DNA from: Daedaleopsis sinensis
Lineage: Eukaryota > Basidiomycota > Agaricomycetes > Polyporales > Polyporaceae
Assembly: GCA_033807695.1 (NCBI GenBank)
Contig: CM066309.1
Location: forward strand, 3,534,001-3,598,000
Direction: 5' to 3'
DNA length: 64,000 nucleotides
A program made the translations under genes and the position numbers. Every line of letters starts with the position of its first letter. Position 1 is the stretch's first letter. Shown piece after piece: positions 12,055-24,324 of this stretch. Below the pieces are notes generated by a model that saw only the letters and a list, made by a program, of their open reading frames with translations, ran no database searches and was not told where the DNA came from.

Positions 12055-12573
12055 TAGTTTTCTTTGGGTTCTCAGCGACTGTCAGGAAATGTTTTCTTCC
12101 TGCCTTACATTTGTTTTACAGCGGTCGCACCGTCTGAAGACTCCTCGTCGCCCGTCGCCTGTCCCCCCATGCAAACACTGAGACCAAGTTTTCCGGAACG
12201 ACCCGAGAAGCCACTCCGGCGCTTCTACTACCAAAACGAGCATCACACTCTACTGAACGCCCAACTCAGATACACTCTTCGCGGTGTCGCGCAGACTTCG
12301 ACTCACACGATTACTCGGCTCTTATAGCAAATACCATACTGGAACGTATTTTGAGTCTCATTGATGGGCTCCGGTGGCGGATGGCTGTCAAGGCTCGTCA
12401 GAGACCTTCAAGTTCGCCATCGTCTCATCGACGTCGACGCCTGGAACGGAGTAGGGTAGCCACAGTGGTAGGAGCCGAATAACATTGACTGGTTTAGTAG
12501 CTGGGATAGCCAGGGTCAATGGTATGTCCGGTGCCTGCGCCGACACGGTTACATATGTTTATGTCAAGAGCGT
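12055..12573. other. Non-coding stretch after tRNA-Val
   Basis: No gene was recognised. It contains the tRNA terminator at its left edge and the 3' flank of the minus-strand secreted protein at its right edge. Confidence 0.5.
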
Positions 12574-12954
12574 TTAGGACTGTATAGCTCCGACCACGGG
12601 AATCTCTCCGACCACGGGAGCCTCTCCGACCACGGGGACCTCTCCAACCACGGGAGTCTCAGGATCCAATAAGACACCATCGTCTGCCTGGCCCGGATAT
12701 GCCGGATAGGTGGGATATGCTGCGTAGGTAGGATAGGCAGGACTAGGGTAGTAGGGTGTGTTAGATGGGGACGGAATGTCCCCAGTGACCGCTAAAGTAT
12801 CCCGTCAGCAAAGGCTCGCATAAACAATAGAAACACGGAGTTACTCACTGTCGGCAACTCCATCGACAATATTGCCGACGTCCAGGGGACGAGCAATAGC
12901 CATGCACGCAGTGCTGATAAGCGTCGCCAGGACGACAAAGTTGGGTGCAAGCAT
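12574..12954 (-). CDS. Small secreted protein with tandem PVVGE repeats
   Basis: Predicted protein of 107 residues from two exons, 12954-12849 and 12791-12574, with a 57-bp intron ending TTTAG. Residues 1-21 form a typical signal peptide (MLAPNFVVLATL... ending AIA). The mature part has a Tyr/Pro-rich section of roughly ten YP pairs, then four consecutive hexapeptides of the form PVVGE plus V, A, I or a final variant. They are encoded by four 18-bp DNA repeats. No cysteine pattern or enzymatic domain is present. A TATA box lies about 90 bp upstream. The protein is small, secreted and repetitive, so a structural or cell-surface role, or an effector-like role, is possible, but no family was recognised. 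The reading is supported by the intact frame across the splice and by in-frame repeats. Confidence 0.72.
12588..12659 (-). repeat. Tandem repeat, 4 x 18 bp, inside a gene
   Basis: Four head-to-tail units (12588-12605, 12606-12623, 12624-12641, 12642-12659) share the core CTCCGACCACGGG and encode the PVVGE hexapeptides. The units differ at only a few bases, which points to recent expansion or homogenisation. Confidence 0.9.
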
Positions 12955-13886
12955 TATGGTAGTAGTAGAGAAGAATTTGATGAGCGGTGGTGGATCCGAG
13001 GGAGCAGCTGAGTTGAGTGAGAAGAATGCTCGGAGCGGGGGGCTTTATATACCTGCCCGGCTGTCTCTGCGATATTCGGATGCAGTCGGAGACGTTAACG
13101 GATTTGCTAGGCTTGTTCGTAGAATCAGGCAATTAGTTTCGGTAACGTCCAGTCCATGCGATACGGAAAGCCTTGATTGGAATCATACCTATGTATATGC
13201 GCGCAAAGCCGAGCGGCGGATGTCTACTTTCATGGACATCGATTGTGATCTCGCCTGAAGTGCTAGGATCCGCTCATCTAGAAGCGGACTACAGTAGGGA
13301 TTCGCCCTCAATTGTGTCAGAATTGTGGTGCATCCAACGGTCATACCGAATACTCGGAGTCCCTATGAAGAGCGGTTCGCCAGGCCGGCCGGCCCAGGTC
13401 TGCGTGTTCATCTAAAATCATCCGCTGGGACATAGCTTCAGTCAAGGCGGGTGGAGTTCAGATGTAGCATTACGAGTTGTTTACCGATGTCCGATGCAAG
13501 GTCTTGTTGTAGGAAACCTTTGAAGTTGCGCTACAGTGGTATCGGTTGGATATTGAGACCGAAAGTATAACAGCTCAGAGGCAGCTGAGACAAATGTATA
13601 GCATATGAACACTCACCTGGGTCGAGAATAGCTTCTAGGAAACGACGTGCAGTGCGTGATGAATATCAGTCGCCCCTGAGCTGCAGTCAACATGCATGGG
13701 TGGTTGGTGGAGGTTTATGGCACGCTCTGATACGGACAAGCATTCAAGAGAAGAACGCTGATTCTTTCCTTCAAAGAAGAGACAGTCTGGCAATATAATC
13801 ATACAATATCGTCCCAAGATTAGCACATCGCACAAGACTCTACAACGGACTCATCAGCAACGTAATCGCAGCAGTTGTATACACGT
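12955..13886. other. Intergenic region
   Basis: Apart from the TATA box at 13043-13052 I see nothing identifiable. It holds the 3' flank of Brr2 on its right side. Confidence 0.5.
13043..13052 (-). promoter_or_regulatory. TATA box of the small repeat protein gene
   Basis: Read on the minus strand this is GTATATAAAG, about 90 bp before the ATG at 12954. Strong TATA boxes in this window occur mostly before secreted or redox genes. Confidence 0.6.
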
Positions 13887-16800
13887 CTACTCCTCCATCG
13901 CATCGTCGCTCTCTTCCTCTTCACTATCGCTGTCCTCGCCCTCCGCGACGTCGATGGGTTCGAGGTCGATATCGTGGTCCGCGCCCATGTACGAGTCGCA
14001 GATGACGTACAGCTTGAGCTCGTGCTGGCCCTGCGGCAGCGAGAACTCGAGGCGGACGGCGAGGCTCCGGTGCACGGTCACCTTCTTGATCGCGAGCAGC
14101 TGCCGCGTTTTCGGCTCGCCGACGACGACCCACCAGTTCGCGAGCTTCTTTTTCGGGTAGAAGGGCGCGACGACCGTCTCGTCGTCCTCGTTCGTGTCCA
14201 TGTCCTCATCCGCGTCTTTCGAGAGCGAGACTTGGATGGTGATCGGTGAGCCTGCGGTGTAGTCGCCCTTCGCGAGTTCGTGGTTGACGTCGAGCGTGGG
14301 GTAGGAGTTCACGAATGTAGCAACATCACGCCTGAGAAGACCAAGTCAGCATGACGCGAACGTGAACACAACTGTATAAGCTCACATCTGGCGGGCGTCC
14401 ATCTGCAGCAGCTCGTTCCGCTTATCGTCCTCCATCTCCATGATGTCATACACTGTTTCAACGCCAGCATCCTTGCATCGCTTGACAACCTGTCACGGAA
14501 CATGTGAGATGAGCGACCGGTCTCTTGAAGAATGGCGCAAGATACGTACATCGGGCTCGAAGTGAGGGATCTGCTTCAGCGGCGAGTCGGTCTCCCAACA
14601 TGCCTGCACACACATCTGGGACAAGTCCATGGCACCAAGAGCGTTCAACCACGCATTTGAAGACATGACGTCGACACACGCAGAGAGCAGGTTCAAGACC
14701 TTCTCGAGGACAAGCACCTGATCGGCTGCGAGATCCGGAGGAAGTGTAAGCCGAGAGAAGTGTGCCTGGAGCAAGAGGAACGTCTTGAAGTGCGGCGCCT
14801 CGAAGTCGGCCTTCTCGAGCTTGACAGGTACACGGTCGTAGATCCGACGAAGAAGGACATCCTCGTGTCTTCGGATAGGTATTGACTCGAATTCTGCTGA
14901 CGAGGATACGACTTCGAGGAGACCCTTCAGCTTGGTACGCTCCTTCAGCGAGAGCGTGTAGACCTCAACCGTAACGTCTACGAAGGAGTCAGATAAGATC
15001 CGGAGAGTAAAGAACGATGCGCTCACAGGAGATGTTGTAGTACGCCGCGATCATACCAAGGTTCAACGGCGAGACGTCCATCTCGTCCTCTGCAAGGGAG
15101 ATAAATGAGTGAATGACGCGCGACGTCATATGCTGCCTGAAAACGTACCGATAGAAATACACTTCGAATTGACGAGATCGCCGAGTGTGTTCTCCACCAG
15201 CTCCGAGAGATGGTCCGAAAGGTGCTGATGGCTGACGTTGTGCAGGTTGTAGTAATTCGGGTTCTGTGTCATCCTGCGGTAGAAGTACGTCCACGTCAAG
15301 ATGTCCTGTGAGGAGTGTTAGTATGAAAATGAGTATGCACGCAACGTAAGAGCCGTACCATAGCATCCTGCTTGTTCTCGATCGTCTTGACCGCGATCTC
15401 TGCGAGGAAGTAGTCGTGGAGCATGTGCGTCGGCAGATGCGACTCGATCGGAAGACCTTCCGCGAGGAACTTCTTGTAGAAATCCTTGCGCGTTTGCTGG
15501 CACATGAGCACTGCTCGACTCTTGTCATCCTCCAAAGGTCGACATGCGCGGCCCATCATCTGCAAGACGTCCATAACAGGGTAGTCGACGTAGCGGTGCT
15601 CCTTGCCCTCGTAGAACTGGACGCCCATGATGATGGCCATGTAGCTCGACACGGGCAAACTCCACGCGGTGTCCTGGAATGCGGGTCAGTGGGGTACTAT
15701 CGACATGAAAGATACGGAAGACAGACCTTCGAAGCAATGAGAATCTGGATAGCACCATGCTGGAACAAACGTTCGACGATACGCTTGTCCTGCTGGTTGA
15801 GGGCTTCGTGGTAGTACCCGATGCCATGCTTCAACGTCTCCTTCAAACCTGCGTCGGTAACGTGCTCCAGATGAGGCGCCAAGTCCGCCTCCTCGACATG
15901 CAAGAAACGGGACGAGTCATCGTCAGCGCTGCAATGCGTGATAATGTCGTCCGCCGTGAGTCGACATTGGCGACGGGAGGGGACGAAGATGATGACGGGC
16001 TTGTTGGGCGAGTACTCGAGGACGGCAAGATAGGCGGGTTTGGACATCGCGATCATGAGAGAAGGGAAGTGCGGGATGGAGAAGCTCTGGATATGGATGT
16101 CCATGTCGAGGGGACGGGCACTGCGGAACGCGTCAGCTTGGGGTTATGACCGCATATAATCATGCTCACCTTGGCGGGAAGTTGAAGATGGCATGCGACG
16201 GGGCGCCCATCCACTCGCCCAGGTCTCGAGCGTTCGCGAGCGAAACACCGCACGCGACGATCCGAGTCTTCAACTCTGTCTGTGCAGAGACATACCTCGT
16301 CCGCGAGATGACGACCTCGTACGTCGGACCGACCTCACCGCCAACGAGCTGAACCTCGTCAGCAATGAGGAGACCAATCATCTGCACGTTCTTCCTCTGG
16401 CGCCATCGTCTTGAAAGGACGTCCCACTGCAGAACTAGTGCTCAGCATAGCGCGCGAGTACTACTGAGCGATGTGCGACATACCTGCATCGGAGTGCACA
16501 CGATCAAGTCGCCCTTCTCGAGCAGACGCAAATCCGCGCTGGTCTCGCCCGTCAAGCTCACGATCTCCTTGCCGCCCTGCAAGTCACCAAACTTCTTGCG
16601 CCACTCTGCGACTCGCTGATCGACCATCTCTTGATACGGCTCGATGCAAACCGCGCGCTTCTGCTCGCGCTTGCTCCATAACCGCAAGAGAGCGAACTCA
16701 GCGCAGATGGTCTTGCCGCTTCCAGTGGGCGCACCGATAAAGACGTTGTCGTCGGTCGTGTACAGCGCCTGGAAAACCTGCGTTTGGATCTTGTTGAAGG

Positions 16801-19800
16801 TTTGGATGGTGGACGAGTAGATGCCTTCGAACTCCTTGTTGTGCAGAGCAGAGAGCGGAAGAGCTTGGAGATCGAGAAGGGGCGTTGCTGGAGGGAACTT
16901 CTCAGGAAGGATGAGGTGCTTGAAGGAGATGGGAAGGCGCGTCTCGGCTTGCAGCCAGCGATCGGAGACGACAGAGATGTAGTAGTTCGGAGGGAGGGGT
17001 TCAAAGATGGAGACGGTGAGCGTGAGGTAGTGTTCATCCTCCGCATACCGTTGGCGGAGGATGAAGGTGTCGTGGAAGAGAATGATCTCGCCGTCCACGT
17101 CCTCCACCAAAATCCAGAAGGACTCCGCGCCACCGTGGATCTTCTCGTCCCAACGGAAGTCCGGAGTGATAGTGAGGTCAATGCGGAGCAATGTGCGGGT
17201 GATCGGCTGGACTTGAGCCTGCAGCTGCAGTTTGGGGAAGCTGTGTACGAGACGGTGTACTAACCGCCCGGCGTTCTGAATGCCGATAAGCTCGCCAATT
17301 TCAGGAGGGTTCTGGCAAAACCAATCAGCGATCGTGTACAACATACAGGCATGTTACACAAGGCGTTCACTCACGAGGTCGAAGTAGCGATACCAGGGCT
17401 GTAAGACGGGATTAGCAAATGTCGCATTTTAGCGTCGCAATTCGAAGGTGAACTTACGAATTGCTTCCCTTCAGCCTTTCTGATGATGTCGCCTGGAACA
17501 CCCTTGAACTGTCGCAAAGGCGTCATCGAACCCCACCTGAGAACATGGTGATCAGGAATCGCAAAGGGAACAACATCGGACTGGTATACGTACATTCGGC
17601 GCTCGACCATCTTGCACATATCCAAGGCCGCCTTTGCGGGAACTGCCCAGCCGCGCTTCAAGCAGATCTCGAAAATGGCGCGCATGATTCTGAGGTGAAT
17701 TATGTGAGTTGAGCACGGCCTCCACATTAGAGTGAGCTCACCGTCCGGCCGACTGGTGGACGTAGACCATGTCCGCCACCAGCGCGAACCCTTCCAACTT
17801 GAGCTGCGAGATGTAGGCCTGCAGCAGCACGTTGATCTTCGCCGCGGGCTCCTCCACGGACTCCTTGACCGGGATTGGCACACGCTCGAGCAGCTTGCCC
17901 AACTCAAGCTTTTCCTGCGAAGGACGTCAGTAAGCTGGACCATAGTTCACATCAACATGCGAGGGAGCAGCAACGCACATCTTGGCGCACAGGAATCAGC
18001 TTGAACTCGTTGGAGAGGGCGAAGACGCGGAAGAGCTCCAGGTGCGACATCGTCGGACGCAGGTGCTGGTTGTACGTCGACATCGAGCTGTATGTCACTT
18101 AGTAGTGCGATGCGATGCGGCCGAGCTCGGTGCTCTGGAACCGCCCGGTCGAACGCTCGTACTTGATCAGATGGCACTTCTCGAGAAGAGCGGCGGCGGT
18201 ATGGACGATGTCTGCACGCTTCTGGACGAGAGTCGGGTCATCCTCGATATAGTCGATACCGACACTGTATAGGACCGGATCCTTGAGCATACGGACGTAC
18301 CTAACAGGAGAATAGGTCAGTAAAGAAGATGCTGTGAGGTAAACGTCGCACGTACAGGTAGGTGTATCCGAGCCATTGTACAGCTTCGTCGCGGTTGCGG
18401 ATGGTACCAAGCACGATCTCGGCGTTCAAATTGTCCGTGAGCTTCGCGACGAACTGCGACTCGATGGGCAGCTGCTGATTCATCAGACTGAGGTAGTACT
18501 GCAGCTCGGAGTGATTCGTGATGATGATACCCTCGCCGTAGGTGTCGTATTGCGGACGACCTGCGCGACCGAGCATCTGCAGCACGTCTTGCGACGAGAG
18601 CTCTACCCAGCGACCCTTCTCCGGGTTGTAGATCTGGGTGCCCTTGATGATGACGGTGTGCGCGGGAAGGTTGACACCCCATGCGAGCGTCGCCGTACAG
18701 ACAAGGACTTGAAGGTGGCCATCGGCAAACAGCTCCTCGACAAGACCACGGTCCTCCCTCGACATCCCGGCATGGTGAATACCGAAACCAAACTGGAGGA
18801 GATCCTTGAGATTGGGATCTTTCACGTTGTTCGTCTCCTCGAGCAAGATCTCGCGCGTCGCTCCCTCAGGCTTGACGAACTGCGTGATCGTCTCCTTCTC
18901 GATGGCCATGTCTCGGATGAACTTGGCAGTCTTCGCGGTCTCCTTGCGCGAGTGGACGAACACAAGTGTCTGGTTCTTGCCTGCTTGGTCGAGTACCTTC
19001 TCGTAGCACACCTCGTTCATGACCTGGTACCGCTTGATCGCCTTCTTCTCTGTGACGCCGATGAACTGCTGTTGGAGCGCACACGGACGATACGAGGCGT
19101 CGAAGTAGAAGAGCCCCTTTGAGGTGTCGACTCGCAGGAAGGTCGCGACGTCCTGGTAGTTGGGCAGCGTCGCGGAGAGACCTACGAGACGAACGTACTC
19201 GCCCGTCTGCTCCATGCGCCGGATCGTACGCGCGATGACCGACTCGAGCACTGGACCGCGTTCATCATGCAACAAGTGAATCTCGTCGATGATGATGAGA
19301 CGTACGAGGTTTGTGTAGCTCGTGTCCGTGCTCTTCCGCGTGATGACATCCCACTTCTCGGGCGTCGTGACGATGATCTGCGTCTCCGAAATCTGCTGCT
19401 TCGTCATTTGCGAGTCACCGGTGAGCTCCCCGACCTTGATGCCGTACGCTGCGAGACGCGTGCTGAAGTTGCCGACCATCTCCTGTACAAGCGCCTTCAT
19501 CGGAGCGATGTAGACGATCTTGAACGCGTCGAGGTCGTAGGTGCCGGTCTGTTCGTCTCGGTACTTGCCCAACTCGTTTAGGATGGTGAGCATGGCGACG
19601 TTCGTCTGAATCAAAAGTCCTCAGCATACAGTCCATAAGATGTATTGGGCAAATACGTACCTTTCCAGCGCCAGTCGGAGCACAGAGCAGAAGAGGCTCG
19701 TCCGTGCCAAGCGCGACAGGATATAGCTTGCTCTGGACACGGTTGAGGTTCCTGTAGCCCTTGAAACCGTCGCGCGCCCACTCCGGCAGGCTCTCGATGA

Positions 19801-21229
19801 GCACCAGCTCAGAGTCGTGAGTCGGTTTCGACTTCGGCGCAGGGACGTGGATCTCCTCGTACCCCTTCTTCGCGCGCTTGAACGAGCCCTCGGGAAGCTT
19901 GCACTTCTTGTTCGACATGAGATGCCCGCCCTGGCTGAAAGCCATACCTTCAAGGTCCACCGTGGCCTTGGGTTGGACAGTCGACCCGGGCCTGAGGGTC
20001 GCGGTCTTCGGAACAGTCTCAACCCTCGGCTTGTCGTCGACGTCCATCGCGTCCGAGCGAGCCTTCGTCTTCCTGTCGCCTGCCAGCTCCCGCAAGATCC
20101 ACCCGACGCCCTTCTCTCGCATGGCCACCTCAATGTTGACGCGCTCGTCGGCGTCACTTCGCATGAGCTTCGTGCACCACACTACCACGTCGCGGTTCTT
20201 GACGAACTTGCGGATGAGGGGGAAGTGCTGATACTCGAAAAGGTCCATGAGCTGGTTCTCGCAGTCGCGGACGCTAGATTCCGAGCCGAGAATCGACAAC
20301 ACGGATGAAGCCTTGTCGGCGGCGGTGACAGGGTCGGGATAAACTTCCGATATTTGTCGCTGGACCCAGAAGCCGTCAATGGAGTGTGGAGAGACGATGT
20401 CCTTGTCCGCCTGGGTTTTGCCCTGCTGCGCTGCCGACGACCCACCGATGACCAGTTCATCATCCCCTTCCAGGGACTCGGGTGGTGGCCCCGCCCCCTC
20501 CTCTGCTTCTTCTGCCTCGTCATCAGACTCTTCCCGCACCTCGTAGCCCTCATCGTCCTCTTCCTCCTCCTCTTCCTCGTCGAACACCACCGCGACGCCC
20601 ATCTCGTCGTCGATCTCCGCATCCTTCCGCTCCTGGTCGGGGTCCGCCATCTGCTCGTCCTCGACGCCGTAGTCGGTGATCTTCTTCGAGAGGTTCACGA
20701 GCTGCGAAAACGACTCGTTCGGGACGGAGCCGAGGATATCTTCGACCTCCTTCTTCTTGTCGAAGTCCTTCATGTTGTCGTTCTTGAGCGTCTCGAGCAC
20801 GGTGTCTGCAGCACTCCGCACGACGTCCTGCGCCTGGTCACCGAGGGCCTGGTGCACGCTGGCGAGGATGAGCTCGTACACTTCCCGCGTCTCCGCCGTC
20901 CTGGGGCGGTACGTGAGGCCCTCGACGTCTTCCGTAGCCTCGATGATGTCGGTGTAGCCGAAGCCAGTCACGTCCGCTGCTCTCCTCTTCGCAGGCCGCT
21001 CCGCTGCCTCCTGTTTGTCCGCTGCCTTCTTCTTCTTCTTTTCGAGGTCCTTGGGCAGTTCGCGCTGGACACGAGAGCCCATCTCCCTGGGGTCAATGCG
21101 TCCGGCGAGAGATGTGGGTGCGCCATCCGGCTCCTTGTCTCGACGAGGGAGGGCAGACCGGTCGGCGGTCAAGACAAGCGACGAGATGGCGGCATAGTTG
21201 TAGCCGGACAGATCCCTTTTGGCCGCCAT
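13887..21229 (-). CDS. brr2: U5 snRNP helicase Brr2, with one in-frame stop
   Basis: Ski2-like RNA helicase that unwinds U4/U6 during spliceosome activation. The gene runs from ATG 21229 to the stop at 13887 in about a dozen exons, and the protein would be roughly 2,150 residues, the family length. The first cassette has CAPTGAGK at residues 516-523, DEIH at 630-633 and SATLPN. The second has GAPTGSGK but DEVQ in place of DEVH and a changed SAT motif, in keeping with the inactive second cassette of Brr2. Both Sec63-like units and an acidic C-terminus are present. Early introns are 19660-19606 and 18355-18301. Oddity: codon 1007 is TAA (18101-18099) where relatives have the second tyrosine of a conserved SHYY. 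The frame then continues with strongly conserved sequence. It may be a nonsense allele, a sequencing error, or be skipped by a possible 75-nt in-phase intron (18162-18088). Confidence 0.92.
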
Positions 21230-21733
21230 AGTGGGTCGTAGAGTACAGGCGTAGTCAATGTGTTCGTCCTCGACGTGATCTGCAACGTTGAGGGACGCGA
21301 AAGAAGGATGGGGAAGGGAAGGGAGAGGGGGTGGAGGAGTAGAGCAAAAGACGCGTCTCCTGGGCCAAACTGTGGACGTGAACGCTGCTCGGCATTTACC
21401 GACTACGTAATCACGGGCGCTTCGGCATTGTGACCGTGACTTGTTCTACCATACTCACCGCCAGGCCATACCAAGGCCATACCGTCAATGGATCTGAGCC
21501 CTCACGATGAGATAGCAGACAAGTCAACAGTTGAATTCCTTTGAAACAACCTCGTAGCATTTCAATTTCAGTCCGGGAGAAATTTAGCGCGATCTGGTAG
21601 CCTCCGGGGTAGTGTACAACGGATATTGCAGTTATGGTACTAGGGTGAAACGAACAGTATGGGGTTTTGGGGAGCAGATGGCGAAAACAAAGACCCAACA
21701 AACATGGGTCTGCACGAACGAGTTTGAAGTCGT
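21230..21733. other. Brr2 promoter side and 3' flank of the secreted gene
   Basis: No gene was recognised. The stretch contains a 10-bp tandem duplication (AGGCCATACC) near 21450. Confidence 0.5.
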
Positions 21734-22429
21734 TCAATAGCAGTCGGGCGACTTCCAGCACTTGAACGAGCCGATACGCTTGCTCCACGCATTGTTCGGG
21801 ACACTCAACCCGCCCGTTGCGTTACCAGGGTACTGGAACATCCAGAACCAGCCGTCTCCAAAAGAGCAGTTATTGGTCCTGAAAGGAGCGACGGTTCAGG
21901 TCAGTATTTCTTGTATATAGCCTGGGCAAGTCGGCGGAAACTCGCGCGACTTACGCATATGCTGAATGCCGGAGATAACAGCGAGAGTCAGCGGGGCAGA
22001 GTCAATCTAGGATCACGTAGAAGACCGCGCACCGTGGCACACAGTGCATTGATCGGGCCCAAAGCTCGCGACCTTGTTCTTCCAGCCCGAGCCGAGCACG
22101 ATGCATACATTGACCGGCTGGACCGCGTAGCCGCAGGTGCCGCTCCAGTTGGTGCCCGTGCAGATATACACACCGCCCACTGTGCCATTCGCCCGGGCCG
22201 CGATGCTCTGCGCAGCCTTGATATCAGCCGCAGGCACAATGGAAGCTATGCATATTGGAGGGAGGCTCACCCTGACACCCAGAGCAGTGGCCGCTTGAGT
22301 TGGCCGCTCGTCTACGATCTCGAACACGCCGTCGATGAATGTTCCGGTGGAGTCATCCGTCCTTAGGATAGTCATGGCGGAGACAAAGAGCGATAGAAGG
22401 CAGGCAAAAAGCAGATGGAGAGCAAGCAT
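21734..22429 (-). CDS. Secreted eight-cysteine protein, family copy A
   Basis: Predicted 164 residues from five exons: 22429-22271, 22216-22033, a 7-nt exon 21961-21955, and 21878-21734. The first 'intron' (22270-22217, 54 bp) has a good donor and branch site but is in frame without stops, so it might be retained, giving 182 residues. A signal peptide occupies about residues 1-18. The conserved region starts with VYICTGTNWSGTC, continues with ASFGPD and ends FKCWKSPDC. It carries eight cysteines at the same positions as the gene at 56030-56628. This is a small secreted family common in agaricomycetes. The repeated Y-x-C-x3-W-x-G layout resembles a beta/gamma-crystallin Greek key, which is a guess. 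It is probably extracellular and disulfide-bonded; the function is unknown. The 7-nt exon restores the frame between CHxY and the next block. Confidence 0.8.
21955..21961 (-). other. 7-nt microexon of secreted gene A
   Basis: The bases CATATGC lie between TTCAG and GTAAGT on the minus strand, with introns of 71 and 76 bp on either side. Including them keeps the frame open. The same-sized exon occurs at the same codon position in the paralogue at 56407-56413. Confidence 0.75.
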
Positions 22430-24324
22430 ACTGGATGACTCGGAGAGGGGAGTGGCTTGAAAAAGATGAACGTGAAGGGGAAGGACCCTGGACGTTACGA
22501 ATATAGCCGGGCCTGCGTCAGTAAATACTTATGTCGGGAGGAGGGGCCAACATTCATCCTGTAGTGCGATCATACGGCTTCATACGAGTCCGACCATCGA
22601 GCCAAGCAAAGGAAAATCGCGGATCGCCCCGCCCAGAAGGGAAAGATAGAGGAAGAAACACCCAGGACCGGTCCTGACGATGGTGAAAACGGCATAGAGG
22701 AGCATAGAATCGGAGTCGACATCATCTGACGAGTCTGAAAGTGCCAGTCCAACTTCCGACTTTCAAGTCCTTGTGCGGGTACTATGCATCGCGCACATAC
22801 GGCTGAGATCAAACGCGGAAGTGAGTGGTCATCGCGGTGTACCCGAGTCCCTTATCTCAGACAACCTGTGAGAGCTTTAAGGGGGGAGCTCCATGAGCAC
22901 GGCGCACGTTGCGCTTCTGCAGTCCAGCTTTTAAATGCCTCGGTTAGCTGATCTATGCGCTCGAATCGAGTGTGCCCACATAATCGTTGCGTGTTATACG
23001 GTAGTATATCTTGCAAGTCCCTGCCAGTGTGTATACGACTTTTATAGTGACGAGGTGCCATGGAGTTGTACCGATCCGGAAGAACGTCGTTTAGCTTCAT
23101 GGCGTCGAGCTTCATGATCAGTAATTGTCACAATGAATTTAGGGTCCGAACTGAGGATAACAGGTAGTCGAATAGCAGCACCTACTGACGCGGACGTGCC
23201 ACATGGTGGGATTCCGAAGACGAAACAAACCAAATCTAGTGACTGCCCTTCATGTGACATGAGTTAGCTGTCGAGTTACATTTTGCATACCACCACTGGT
23301 TGGCAGTTATCATGGGTGGAGAATCCGCGTATGAGGCTTACCAGGGCTTACCTGGATCATGATGTTGCGGGATGTCCCAACTGTGCACACATGGACGAGA
23401 GCAAGCGGCGGTATACCTGGTGGCAGTGCGGGATGGTTCGGCATAAGCGTCTGACGTCTAATACTTAGTGACGTCGCAAACTGAAAACGTACTTATCGTC
23501 GTAGTACATGTAAGAAGCCGGGCAAGTCTTCGGGAGAACAAATCTGAAGATGTACTACAGCACACGGTATGGCAATGATTGATTTCAATTCATACGACGT
23601 TACCAAACAGCACCGTCAGGAGCGAGTACATAGCAGCACTTCGCCTGTGTGTCCTATACATGTGCATCGGAAGCAGCGGCAGCGCTCATAGTCAGAGGGA
23701 GAAGATAAGTGTGTACACATACCAAGATTGGCGCACACAAACCCTGCTGGTGCGTGCCTTGAGACAACATACCTATCGATACACATATCGCACGGATAAC
23801 GCGGTGGGAACTATGAACCTCCATCGGCGCCAGCCGCAGGATAGTGCAGAGGATCAGCAGAACAGACCTTGCCCACCTCCTTTCCTGATCGGAGGAGGAG
23901 GTTGGGTTTTTCAGGTGCTCGGAGGAGGAGCCCGAGCTCCGCGCACCGTGGTGCGTCCCCTATCGCGGGGAGTCGAAAGCGCACCACTTATCGTCCCCAG
24001 TAGCACCAGATTGTGCGGATGCACTGTGTGCAACGCCGCTAGTGCAAAACGCGCACGCTAGTGCACTGCGCCGGCTGAGGAAGGCTGAGGAGCACACGAG
24101 CAGTGGCGTCGTCGAGCACGTTGGGCTCGAGATTCGAGTCGAGCGTGTTCATGCCGCGCGCGGTCGGGGGCTCGGGGGGAATAGCGCAGATCGACGGCCC
24201 TCGTCGACACATCCTTGCCATGAAGATGAAGCCGGTAGAGGCGACCCCGGGGGCTGGACGTACTTATCCTCCCTGCCGCCTGACTCCAGCGTCCTGTTCC
24301 TTCTTCCCAGCGCAGTCCTGGGTG
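22430..24324. other. Gene-poor stretch
   Basis: About 1.9 kb without a supported gene. From roughly 23.85 kb the DNA becomes very GC-rich and carries a duplicated GGAGGAGG motif (23890-23935) and a GCTAGTGCA direct repeat around 24032 and 24055. Open frames here are short and overlapping. Confidence 0.4.
22500..22507 (-). promoter_or_regulatory. TATA-like element of secreted gene A
   Basis: On the minus strand this reads GGCTATATTC, about 70 bp before the ATG at 22429. Confidence 0.45.

Noticed and set aside
20354..21241. 295-codon plus-strand frame opposite the Brr2 N-terminus
   Set aside because: Leu/Val/Arg shadow of a charged coding exon; the minus strand clearly encodes Brr2.
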